A DNA stretch of 9,875 nucleotides. Origin: Candidatus Omnitrophota bacterium. GTDB taxonomy: Bacteria > Omnitrophota > Koll11 > Gygaellales > Profunditerraquicolaceae. Positions 1 to 6,784 of the stretch are shown here, piece after piece. How positions within the stretch are numbered: the stretch's first letter is position 1; each line of letters opens with the position of its first letter. The translations under genes were made by a program, and so were the position numbers. Location: contig JAQULD010000058.1 in the NCBI GenBank assembly GCA_028719045.1, positions 1 through 9,875 on the forward strand, in the 5' to 3' direction. The notes under the pieces are model-generated. The model saw only the letters and a program-made list of their open reading frames with translations, was not told where the DNA came from and made no database searches.

Positions 1-1
1 A

Positions 2-598
2 GTAAAAGCCGCCCAGGCAAGCCTTCCTTTGTCCGCCGTAAAAAACTTAAACCTCGCTGAGATCCTGAAGATTGATTTCAAAGTTGTGGCATTGGCGGTA
101 TTGATCTGCGTGTTTACTTTTATTTATGGCCTTTACCAGAAACTGCCTTTGCAGAAAGAGATCAACAGTATTATAAACCAGAGGCCAAAAGTCGCGGGCG
201 TAAACCCCAATGCCGACTATTCCGAACTTTCAACCATAAGCTCTTCCTATAAAGACAAAATAGACGCCATCAACAATTTGATCCTTAAAGAACTCTACCT
301 GACCGGAGAACTGAATACCATACCAAGCCTTATGCCGGACGGTATGATGCTTACCAGCATGAACTTTACAAAAAGAGAAGAAGATAAATACATGGAATTT
401 ACGATTAGCGGCACGGTGACCCTCGCGGACAGCGAACAGGAATACAAAACAGTGGTCACTTTCTATACCAATCTCAAGCAGGACGCTAATTTTAAAAAGT
501 ATTTCAAGAATTTCAACCTCGTATCGGTGGAACGCACAGACTTGGGAACAGGCAGAGGGACAGCGACTAAATTCGTCATATCTTGCACCAGTCAATAA
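2..598 (+). CDS. PilN-like inner-membrane pilus assembly protein (5' partial)
   Basis: This is likely the PilN (MshI/GspL C-terminal-like) component of the inner-membrane alignment complex. It would link a cytoplasmic PilM-type protein to periplasmic PilO. The frame is open to the left edge, where it reads VKAAQASLPL before a TTG at 29. That TTG has no Shine-Dalgarno sequence, so I treat the gene as truncated; a TTG start would give 189 aa. Numbered from the TTG, residues about 18-35 form one transmembrane helix (VVALAVLICVFTFIYG). A periplasmic stretch with a helical region follows. Then comes a PilN-like alpha/beta segment around residues 98-189, with the family-typical pattern 'IPSLMPDGMMLTSMNF' and an 'FTISGTV' strand. 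The next gene starts 12 bases downstream, consistent with an operon. The assignment rests on topology and position as much as on sequence. The upstream part could be a PilM domain fused in GspL fashion. Confidence 0.72.
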   Translation, partial: VKAAQASLPLSAVKNLNLAEILKIDFKVVALAVLICVFTFIYGLYQKLPLQKEINSIINQRPKVAGVNPNADYSELSTISSSYKDKIDAINNLILKELYLTGELNTIPSLMPDGMMLTSMNFTKREEDKYMEFTISGTVTLADSEQEYKTVVTFYTNLKQDANFKKYFKNFNLVSVERTDLGTGRGTATKFVISCTSQ

Positions 599-610
599 AA
601 AGGAACCTGT

Positions 611-1138
611 ATGGACAGCATAGAACTGCTTAATAAATACAAAAATATGGTGGTAAGCGCGGTGGTGCTCCTGATCGCGTTAAGCATTTCTGTTAATATT
701 TACAAAGACCAGTCTAGAAAAACCACCGAGTTAGCCGCAAAAAAAGAGCTTGAAGCTAAAAAGAATACCACCTTGCAGGACATAAATTCTTATGAAAAAC
801 AGCTCGAGGCATATAAAGGGATTTTAAACAAAAAAGCTGTGGATTCGATAATAAATACCCTCGGCGACCTGGCCAAAGAATCTTCGGTTACCATAGAAGC
901 GGTTAAACCGCAGGAAGAAAAGCCTTACGGGACTTTTCGCATGCTCCAATTCGAAATAAACGTTTCATCTTCCAGTTACCACAATATAGCGAAATTCATA
1001 AATAAGATCGAAAGTTACCCTGATATTTTCATGATCACCTGGCTTTCATTGCATGTGGACCTGGTCCAAGAAGGAGACCAGCAGATAAACAAGCTAAAGG
1101 CCGATATGAGGTTAAATACCTTTAAAATCAGCGATTAA
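611..1138 (+). CDS. pilO: PilO-like inner-membrane pilus assembly protein
   Basis: This is likely the PilO (MshJ/GspM-like) partner of the preceding PilN-like protein in the periplasmic alignment complex. The 175-aa product has a short cytoplasmic N-terminus and one transmembrane helix at about residues 12-30 (NMVVSAVVLLIALSISVN). A charged coiled-coil region follows at about 33-72 (repeated K/E/A-rich heptads). A ferredoxin-like periplasmic domain occupies about 75-175, with the pattern 'FEINVSSSSYHNIAKFINKIESYP' (first 20 residues: 112-131), typical of PilO. The ATG at 611 is preceded by AAAAAGGAA, an acceptable ribosome binding site. The gene sits 12 bases after the PilN-like stop and 2 bases before the next start. 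Topology, size and order support the call; sequence divergence from the proteobacterial family is high. Confidence 0.78.
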   Translation: MDSIELLNKYKNMVVSAVVLLIALSISVNIYKDQSRKTTELAAKKELEAKKNTTLQDINSYEKQLEAYKGILNKKAVDSIINTLGDLAKESSVTIEAVKPQEEKPYGTFRMLQFEINVSSSSYHNIAKFINKIESYPDIFMITWLSLHVDLVQEGDQQINKLKADMRLNTFKISD

Positions 1139-1140
1139 CT

Positions 1141-1668
1141 ATGAATAAAACTGCAAATCGATTATTATTTACGGCTTGCGCCATTTTTATACTTAATCCG
1201 CCGCTTGCATTTGCGGATTCGACCTTCAAATCGATCAAAGAACTGGAAAGCCAGGAAAAATCCGTAAACGAGAAAATATCGGCTGCTGATGAGCTGCTTA
1301 AAAAGCCAAAACTCGAATATACCGCGTCTGATTTAAAAGACCCGTTTTTTCCTGAGGAAAAAAAGCCTGAAACAACGCTCCAGCCGGACACAGGCGAAAT
1401 AACCACTGAAGTAAAACCTGTGCCTGAAGGCCAGTTAGAATCGCTTTCAAATTTCACGGTTACCGGGATCATCTGGGGCGGAACGGTCGCGCAGGCGATC
1501 GTGAATGACAAAGTGGTAAAAATCGGCGATATCGTTGACGGAGCAAAAATAATCAAAATCGAAAAAAACGGCATAATAGTGTCTTACATGAACCGCCAAT
1601 ACAAACTTACTTCTCCGGCGGATAATATGATGCAGAGTATTCAAAAAGAGCCTAAAGGAGGCCAATGA
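1141..1668 (+). CDS. pilP: PilP/GspC-like periplasmic pilus assembly protein
   Basis: This is likely the periplasmic PilP (MshK-like) protein that connects the PilN-PilO inner-membrane complex to the secretin. The 175-aa product starts with a Sec signal (n-region MNKTANR, hydrophobic core LLFTACAIFIL), with likely cleavage after A25 (AFA|DS). A charged helix at 31-55 and a Pro/Glu-rich linker follow. Residues 65-71 read LKDPFFP, resembling the 'RDPF' motif common before PilP domains. Residues about 99-156 form a small beta domain (FTVTGIIWGG..AIVNDKVVKIGDIV..KIIKIEKNGI), the beta-rich HR/PilP fold. Proteobacterial PilP is a lipoprotein. The Cys at residue 13 has only a short hydrophobic run before it, so a soluble form cleaved by signal peptidase I seems more likely here. 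The stop overlaps the secretin's candidate starts (ATGATG), indicating translational coupling. Confidence 0.78.
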   Translation: MNKTANRLLFTACAIFILNPPLAFADSTFKSIKELESQEKSVNEKISAADELLKKPKLEYTASDLKDPFFPEEKKPETTLQPDTGEITTEVKPVPEGQLESLSNFTVTGIIWGGTVAQAIVNDKVVKIGDIVDGAKIIKIEKNGIIVSYMNRQYKLTSPADNMMQSIQKEPKGGQ

Positions 1669-3194
1669 TGAAAAAGAATGTCTTACTTCCTGTTTTTGTT
1701 TTTTTCGCTTTTTTCGTTTTTTTCCCCTTATGCGGCCACGCGGAACAGGAACTTCCGTTTGATAACCCTGAAATTACCATTTCCATGGATTTCCAGGACG
1801 CGAACTTAAGAGATGTCCTGAAAATATTCTCCATACAGTCCGAGCTGAATTTTATCGCCTCTGAAGCGGTACAAAACAGGAAGGTCACGCTTTTCCTGAA
1901 CAAAGTCCCGATAAAAGAGGCTATGGATAAATTATTCAAGGCCAATAATCTCGCGTATGACTTGGACAAGGAATCGCGTATTATAATCGTAAAAGACTGG
2001 GGAAAACCGCAAACAGAGACGCTCACAAAAGTTTTCTACCTTAAACACGCTGTCCTTAAATCTTCAGCGCTTGAGAATGAAAAAACGAACCAGGAGATCC
2101 CGAATTCAGATTTAACTCTTGGTTCCGGAGGCACAAGCGCCACCTCCTCAGCATCTTCAACAACGAGCACTACTTCAACTTCACAGGAAGACTCCGGAAT
2201 CACTTCCGCGGTAAAAAAGATACTTACCGCATCGGGTACTGTGATGGAGGACCCGCGTACGAACAGCCTGGTTGTAACAGATATTCCAAGCAAGATGCCT
2301 GTTATCGAACAATTGGTCTCTTCATTAGACATTTCTCAGCCGGAAATCCTGCTGGAAGTGGAAATGCTGGATGTAAGCAAAAACCTTATGGACACACTGG
2401 GTTTTGACTGGACAACGACGACTTCTTTTGCCATTCAAATCGCCACCGGTGTAAAAAAGGGCATTAACTTTCCCTTTACAAATGACAAAAACACGACTAC
2501 TTCAAGCACTTCGAATTGGTCTACGGTCTTTGATTTCATAAGGACGCAAAACGACGTAAAATCATTAGCGCGGCCGAAAGTATTGACCTTAAATAACGAA
2601 ACCGCTGAAATCAGGATCACAGCCAACGAAGCTATCGGCATAAAGACCACCCAGGCATCCACTTCCGGAGGCACCTCCGAACAAACAATAGAAGCGGAAA
2701 GGGCGCAAACCGGGGTCCAGTTAAGAATAACTCCCCAGGTAAACCCTGAAACCGGGGACATTACCATGTTTTTAATACCTTCGGTTACTGATATCGCCTC
2801 AACCAGCACATTTACCGATTCTAGCGGAAAATCCAATGTCTTCAAAAACCCGGAAACGCGAGGGACAAAATCGATAGTAAGAGTGCGTGACGGCGACACG
2901 ATTATTTTAGGCGGGCTTTTAAGGACAGAATATAGTGAAGACGATTCCAAACTGCCATTTTTCGGAGATCTCCCGATCGCCGGCGCTTTGTTCAGGCATA
3001 AAGACAAAACCAAAGACAAAGAACGCGAGTTGCTGGTTTTTATTACGCCCCACATAATGAAGGATGCCGGCAGGGAACTTGCCCAAACAAAACAGTTCCC
3101 GATCCCGGACAGGGAACAGGGGACTGTTTCAGGCGCTGAAAGATTCACCACAATCAGTTCAAGTTTGAACAATTTCGAGCCTAAAAGAAGATAA
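1668..3194 (+). CDS. pilQ: Outer-membrane secretin (PilQ/MshL/GspD family)
   Basis: This gene encodes the outer-membrane secretin channel through which the pilus or substrate would pass. The preferred start is the second ATG of ATGATG: GGAGG at 1657-1661 lies 6 bases upstream of it, against 3 for the ATG at 1665. The 508-aa product has a signal peptide cleaved after A25 (GHA|EQ). An STN domain covers about 37-110 and an N1-type domain about 118-222, containing PRTNSLVVTD at 196-205. A Ser/Thr/Gly-rich stretch at about 149-175 interrupts N1. The secretin beta-barrel domain covers about 297-463. Hallmarks are ARPKVLTLNN (301-310), GVQLRITPQV (349-358), DGDTIILGGLL (408-418) and the LPFFGDLPIAGALFR / ERELLVFITPHI signature (429-443, 452-463). 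It lacks the AMIN domains of proteobacterial PilQ and is short for the family, closer to MshL. Its TAA overlaps the ATPase ATG (TAATG). Confidence 0.95.
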   Translation: MKKNVLLPVFVFFAFFVFFPLCGHAEQELPFDNPEITISMDFQDANLRDVLKIFSIQSELNFIASEAVQNRKVTLFLNKVPIKEAMDKLFKANNLAYDLDKESRIIIVKDWGKPQTETLTKVFYLKHAVLKSSALENEKTNQEIPNSDLTLGSGGTSATSSASSTTSTTSTSQEDSGITSAVKKILTASGTVMEDPRTNSLVVTDIPSKMPVIEQLVSSLDISQPEILLEVEMLDVSKNLMDTLGFDWTTTTSFAIQIATGVKKGINFPFTNDKNTTTSSTSNWSTVFDFIRTQNDVKSLARPKVLTLNNETAEIRITANEAIGIKTTQASTSGGTSEQTIEAERAQTGVQLRITPQVNPETGDITMFLIPSVTDIASTSTFTDSSGKSNVFKNPETRGTKSIVRVRDGDTIILGGLLRTEYSEDDSKLPFFGDLPIAGALFRHKDKTKDKERELLVFITPHIMKDAGRELAQTKQFPIPDREQGTVSGAERFTTISSSLNNFEPKRR

Positions 3195-4924
3195 TGCCTA
3201 AAGAAAAATATTTACGTTTGGGCGAACTTCTGATAAAGGAAGGCCTGATCACTGAGGCGCAATTGGAAAAAGCCATCAGTTATCAAAGGGAGCACGGCAT
3301 CCGCCTGGGCGAGGTTTTCATTGAACTTGGAATGATCAAAGAAGACCAGATGGTTTCCATATTAGGAAGGCAGCTGGGAATTCCTTATTTTGCCCTTGGA
3401 ACAGGCAAATTAAAGCCCATAGCGGAACAGGAATTAGCGGACCTGGTACCTAGGGAATTCGCGATGAAAAACCTGGTATTGCCGCTCTCCAGGACTCTCC
3501 GGTCATTGACTGTGGCCATGGCCGACCCTTTAGACCTCATCCTTATTGACAATATACGCAAGCTCACCAACTGCGAAATAAACCCGGTCATAGCCACGCG
3601 TTCAGATATCAACAAAGCTATCGAAGAATTTTACGGCAAAGCGAAAATGCTCGAAGAAGCTGTGGAAGCTTCTTATGATTTAAGCCAAACCGAGGAATTC
3701 CTCTCGGAAAGTTCGGGGTCGGAAGAAGAATTAAGCCTGGATAAGCTCATTGCCCGCGCCGAAGAAGCCCCGGTGGTCAAACTTGTAGACCTGATCATCC
3801 GCCAGGCAATAGATGAAAGGGCGTCAGACATCCATATCGAGCCTTTCAAAGACAGGATATCTTTACGCTACCGCATTGACGGAAAACTATACGAGGTCCC
3901 TCCGCCGGCAAGACACCTGCATCTGCCGATCCTGTCCAGAATAAAAATCTTAAGTAAACTTGACATCGCGGAAAAACGCCTTCCCCAAGACGGGGCAATA
4001 CTGGTAAAAATAGAAAATAAGCCTATAGACCTGAGAGTTTCCACCATTCCTACAATTTACGGGGAAAAAGTCGTATTAAGAATACTGGACAGGAGCAATA
4101 TCGTGCTGGAATTGCGCCAGCTGGGATTTGATTCCAAACAGTTAGAATACATTCGCAGGGCCATAAACGCGCCTTACGGGCTTGTATTCATGACCGGGCC
4201 CACAGGAAGCGGAAAGACCACCACTCTTTACGCCATGCTGAACGAAATAAAAAGCCCGTCCAAGAACATCATTACCGTCGAGGATCCCGTAGAATACAAA
4301 TTGGACGGTGTCAACCAGGTCCAGGTCAAGCCGGAAATCGGATTGACGTTCGCTTCCGCGCTCAGAAGCTTCCTAAGGCAGGACCCCAATATATTGCTGG
4401 TCGGAGAAGTAAGAGACCTGGAAACCGCCGAGATATGCATCCGTTCAGCGCTCACAGGCCATTTAGTCCTAAGCACCCTGCATACAAATGACGCTTCTTC
4501 CGCCATAAGCCGCCTTATCGACATCGGCATTGAGCCATTTATGCTCGCTCCGTCTTTATTATTGGTGGTGGCGCAGCGTTTGATAAGAAAATTGTGCCCT
4601 GAATGCAAGGAAGCGTACGAACCGGAACCGGAACAGCTTAAGAACATCAAATTAAAAACAGACCTGATATACAAACCAAAGGGCTGTGAAAAATGCAACC
4701 ATATAGGATTTAAAGGCAGAGAGTGTATTTCCGAGGTTTTAATGATCAATGAATCAATACGCGACCTGATCAGCCAGAGGGCTCCTTTCCAAAAAATAAG
4801 GGAAGCGGCCAGGAATTTAGGCATGCAGACGCTTGCCGATTCAGCGATCAAAAAGGTGGAAGCCGGAGTCACTTCGCTTGAAGAAGCCCTGGCAATTACG
4901 CTCGGAGAAGACTATTTGTCTTAA
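3194..4924 (+). CDS. pilB: Pilus assembly / type II secretion ATPase (PilB/GspE/MshE family)
   Basis: This is the cytoplasmic hexameric ATPase that powers pilin polymerisation through the platform protein. The 576-aa length is normal for PilB. Residues 8-31 and 37-60 are two tandem MshEN motifs (RLG...G...Q pattern, 5-residue spacer), the known cyclic-di-GMP-binding arrangement. The N2 region contains the arginine-rich ASDIHIEP and RYRIDG segments. Walker A is GPTGSGKT at 335-342 (K341), followed by the Asp box (TVEDPVEY). Walker B is ILLVGEVRD at 400-408, and the His box is LSTLHTNDA. A zinc-binding tetracysteine module is complete (C468-x2-C471 and C498-x2-C501), as in PilB/GspE and unlike PilT. 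The start overlaps the secretin stop by one base, so it is translationally coupled. A GspE designation is equally possible from sequence alone. Confidence 0.96.
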   Translation: MPKEKYLRLGELLIKEGLITEAQLEKAISYQREHGIRLGEVFIELGMIKEDQMVSILGRQLGIPYFALGTGKLKPIAEQELADLVPREFAMKNLVLPLSRTLRSLTVAMADPLDLILIDNIRKLTNCEINPVIATRSDINKAIEEFYGKAKMLEEAVEASYDLSQTEEFLSESSGSEEELSLDKLIARAEEAPVVKLVDLIIRQAIDERASDIHIEPFKDRISLRYRIDGKLYEVPPPARHLHLPILSRIKILSKLDIAEKRLPQDGAILVKIENKPIDLRVSTIPTIYGEKVVLRILDRSNIVLELRQLGFDSKQLEYIRRAINAPYGLVFMTGPTGSGKTTTLYAMLNEIKSPSKNIITVEDPVEYKLDGVNQVQVKPEIGLTFASALRSFLRQDPNILLVGEVRDLETAEICIRSALTGHLVLSTLHTNDASSAISRLIDIGIEPFMLAPSLLLVVAQRLIRKLCPECKEAYEPEPEQLKNIKLKTDLIYKPKGCEKCNHIGFKGRECISEVLMINESIRDLISQRAPFQKIREAARNLGMQTLADSAIKKVEAGVTSLEEALAITLGEDYLS

Positions 4925-4943
4925 AAACCAACCTCTTTAAAAT

Positions 4944-6182
4944 ATGCCAAAATTCTTTTATATCGTCAGAGACGCCGAAGGAAAAAAGATCCAAAACTAT
5001 GAAGAAGCGGCCACGCAAGACGAACTCGTTTCCCGCTTACAGGCCAGAAATTATATAATAGTAACCCTAAGCGCCGAGACCAAGGAAAACAAAGCCGGAT
5101 TAAAACAGGAAGTCGTCGCAAAAGCCGGTTTTAAACCAAGGCATTACGGCGCAAATACGCACGACCTGGCTATGTTCTGCAGGCAGCTGGCAACACTTTT
5201 AGGAGCCGGCGTCACAATATTAAAAAGCCTGGAAATAATCTCCAAGCAGGTGTCCAGCCGTAAACTTCTGGATGTCACAAAAGAACTGCAAAAAGACATG
5301 GAATCCGGGTTAAGCCTGCACGAATCGATGGCAAAACACCCCAAGGTTTTCTCCGACCTTTGGGTAAACCTGGTGGAAAGCGGTGAAGCGAGCGGTAACC
5401 TCGCCGTAGTACTTAACCGTCTGGCAAGCTATCTTGAAAGAAGCGAAACTTTTAAAAGCAAGATCATTTCTGCGCTTATTTATCCGCTTATACTGTTCAC
5501 TGCCGGCCTCGGGGCATTGCTGTTCCTTACCCTGAAAATCATTCCCGTGTTTGCCGATCTGTTCAAAGGTTTTAACGTTAAATTGCCCGCTCTTACCCAA
5601 ATGCTGGTAAATCTCAGCCATGTGATCAGAAGCACTTTCGTACTCATAATCGCAGTACTAATAGGAGGTTTTTTCGCGCTAAGGCAATTTATCCGGACAA
5701 AAAACGGCCGCCTGCAATTCGAAAGATTTTTATTCTCACTGCCGGTATTCGGAGATTTTTTCCGCGCGTTGATCGTGGAAAGGTTTTCTTCGGAAATGTC
5801 CACCCTTATAGAAAGCGGCGTTCCTATCCTGTATTCCCTGGAAATAACCGAACAAAGCGTGAACAATATGATCGTAGCCAACATAATCCGCGAAGTAAAA
5901 GAAGAGGTGCGTTCCGGAAAAACCCTGAGCCAGCCTTTGGATAGAAGCGGATTTTTCGAACCGATGGTCATCCAAATGATCACAATCGGGGAAGAAATCG
6001 GTGAGTTGTCTCAGATGTTCAAAAAAATTAATTCCTTCTACCAGGAAGTAATAGAAACTTTCCTGACCCGGTTTACTTCAATGTTTGAACCGATAATGCT
6101 CTTATTTATCGGCTCAGTCATAGGAATAATGGTTGTTGGATTGTTTCTGCCTATTTTCCAGATCGCCCAGATCGGCGGATAA
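4944..6182 (+). CDS. pilC: Inner-membrane platform protein (PilC/GspF family)
   Basis: This polytopic inner-membrane platform receives the ATPase rotation and scoops pilins into the growing fibre. The 412-aa product has the usual two-repeat architecture. An N-terminal cytoplasmic region (1-70) begins with a FFYIVRDAEGKKI strand pair. The first T2SSF domain covers about 73-196, with FCRQLATLLGAGV at 78-90 and LVESGEASGNL at 143-153. The second covers about 276-398, with FSSEMSTLIESGVPIL at 281-296 and MITIGEEIGEL at 345-355. Transmembrane helices lie at about 173-200, 230-248 and 380-403. It follows the ATPase by 19 bases. No Shine-Dalgarno sequence is visible before the ATG (the upstream bases read CCAACCTCTTT), so it may depend on read-through translation or an unusual initiation. 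It is the last gene before the regulated pilin leader. Confidence 0.95.
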   Translation: MPKFFYIVRDAEGKKIQNYEEAATQDELVSRLQARNYIIVTLSAETKENKAGLKQEVVAKAGFKPRHYGANTHDLAMFCRQLATLLGAGVTILKSLEIISKQVSSRKLLDVTKELQKDMESGLSLHESMAKHPKVFSDLWVNLVESGEASGNLAVVLNRLASYLERSETFKSKIISALIYPLILFTAGLGALLFLTLKIIPVFADLFKGFNVKLPALTQMLVNLSHVIRSTFVLIIAVLIGGFFALRQFIRTKNGRLQFERFLFSLPVFGDFFRALIVERFSSEMSTLIESGVPILYSLEITEQSVNNMIVANIIREVKEEVRSGKTLSQPLDRSGFFEPMVIQMITIGEEIGELSQMFKKINSFYQEVIETFLTRFTSMFEPIMLLFIGSVIGIMVVGLFLPIFQIAQIGG

Positions 6183-6208
6183 ATCAAGCAAATTTCTTCA
6201 TAAAATTA

Positions 6209-6236
6209 TTGACAAAGCTTCAAATTTTGTTAATAT
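6209..6236 (+). promoter_or_regulatory. Sigma-70-type promoter for the pilin gene
   Basis: A perfect -35 hexamer TTGACA (6209-6214) is followed after 16 bases by TAATAT (6231-6236), which matches the TATAAT consensus at four of six positions. The surroundings are AT-rich. The predicted transcription start is about 6243-6245, giving an untranslated leader of roughly 83 bases before the pilin ATG. The position directly after the platform gene and before the major pilin fits the known need for excess pilin. It is a sequence prediction only; no sigma-54 -24/-12 pair (as used by many pilA genes) was seen. Confidence 0.62.
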
Positions 6237-6269
6237 TAATTCTATGAGAGGAGGTGAAAATCCTATAGT

Positions 6270-6304
6270 TTTTTAGAAAAACATTTTAAGCAATTTTCTA
6301 AAAA
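6270..6304 (+). repeat. 11-bp inverted repeat in pilin 5' leader
   Basis: The arms TTTTTAGAAAA (6270-6280) and TTTTCTAAAAA (6294-6304) are perfectly complementary across a 13-base loop. In RNA this would form an A/U-rich hairpin between the orphan AGGAGGTGA and the real pilin ribosome binding site. It lacks a GC-rich stem and a following T-run, so it is a poor intrinsic terminator. It might act as a protein operator or as an mRNA stability element. Confidence 0.6.
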
Positions 6305-6326
6305 TATATCTATTAAGGAGGAAGAC

Positions 6327-6731
6327 ATGAAAAAAGGTTTTACGTTATTGGAATTAATCATAGTAGTCATTATCTTAGGTGTTTTGGCGACATTAGGCTT
6401 TACCCAGTATGTTAAAGTTGTGGAAAAAGGAAGAACCGCGGAAGCAAAGGCTATTTTAGGCGATATTCGCACCGCAGAGAACGCGTATTATCTCGAATAT
6501 GCCACTTATACAACTCTGCCTAACCTGCCTGTAGGCGCTCCTGCAGTAGCACCAGCTTGCACAGCAACTACACATTATTTTGGATATAATATCGTGGCTG
6601 CAGCCGGCACGTTTACCGCTACAGCGACAAGATGCACTTCCGGAGGCAAAACTCCTAACTTTACCGGAGCCGCGTACGCAGTAACTTTAGACCAAGGTGG
6701 CAACTGGAGCGGTACTGCTGGTTATTTTTAA
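6327..6731 (+). CDS. Type IV pilin / major pseudopilin (likely main pilus subunit)
   Basis: This is the likely major pilin. The 134-aa precursor begins MKKG|FTLLELIIVVIILGVLA, a canonical class III signal. Gly4 is at -1, Phe5 at +1 and Glu9 at +5, so a 4-residue leader would be cut and the new N-terminus methylated by a prepilin peptidase. The hydrophobic alpha1 helix covers about 5-27. The segment RTAENAYYLEYATYTTLPNL (48-67) is the conserved 'AE.Y..E...Y' region of this pilin type. The globular domain contains two cysteines, C78 and C103, probably a disulfide, and a Gly/Trp/Tyr-rich C-terminus. A strong AAGGAGG ribosome binding site (6315-6321) sits 5 bases before the ATG, and a promoter lies upstream, both fitting high expression. 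It has no transmembrane segment beyond the N-terminal helix. Confidence 0.93.
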   Translation: MKKGFTLLELIIVVIILGVLATLGFTQYVKVVEKGRTAEAKAILGDIRTAENAYYLEYATYTTLPNLPVGAPAVAPACTATTHYFGYNIVAAAGTFTATATRCTSGGKTPNFTGAAYAVTLDQGGNWSGTAGYF

Positions 6732-6784
6732 TAGTTAGCGTTACCTGAAGTTAACCAAGCATCTTTTAAGAGAGAACCTTAAAA

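Larger units (their letters stand above)
6183..6326 (+). other. Leader/intergenic region upstream of the major pilin
   Basis: This 144-base AT-rich region separates the assembly genes from the pilin genes. In order it holds a sigma-70-like promoter (6209-6236), a strong orphan Shine-Dalgarno sequence (6249-6257), an 11-bp inverted repeat (6270-6280 with 6294-6304), and the genuine pilin ribosome binding site (AAGGAGG, 6315-6321). No convincing terminator for the upstream operon is seen. The only short ORF is a 10-codon one at 6244-6276, discussed under findings. The arrangement suggests that pilin is transcribed separately and more strongly than the machinery. Confidence 0.7.

Noticed and set aside
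1165..1182. Lipobox in the PilP-like protein (FTAC, Cys13)
   Set aside because: Only about five hydrophobic residues precede the Cys and the hydrophobic core continues after it, so cleavage at AFA|DS is more likely, though PilP in Proteobacteria is a lipoprotein.
1665..1667. First ATG of ATGATG as the secretin start
   Set aside because: GGAGG is only 3 bases upstream of it; the second ATG has a 6-base spacer. The difference is one residue and has no functional consequence.
1725..1745. Lipoprotein signal in the secretin (Cys22 near the signal end)
   Set aside because: The residues before the Cys are F-P-L, with Leu at -1 where Gly/Ala/Ser is needed; GHA|EQ is a better signal peptidase I site.
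2435..3172. Minus-strand frame of 245 codons opposite the secretin
   Set aside because: The plus strand carries the unmistakable secretin signature here; the antisense product has no recognisable domain.
4228..4872. Long minus-strand frame (214 codons) opposite the ATPase gene
   Set aside because: It is antisense to the Walker B and zinc-binding region of a fully conserved ATPase and its translation has no family features; it is a shadow of the real codon usage.
6183..6326. Sigma-54 promoter for the pilin
   Set aside because: No TGGCAC-N5-TTGC-type -24/-12 pair was found, whereas a TTGACA-16-TAATAT sigma-70-like pair is present.
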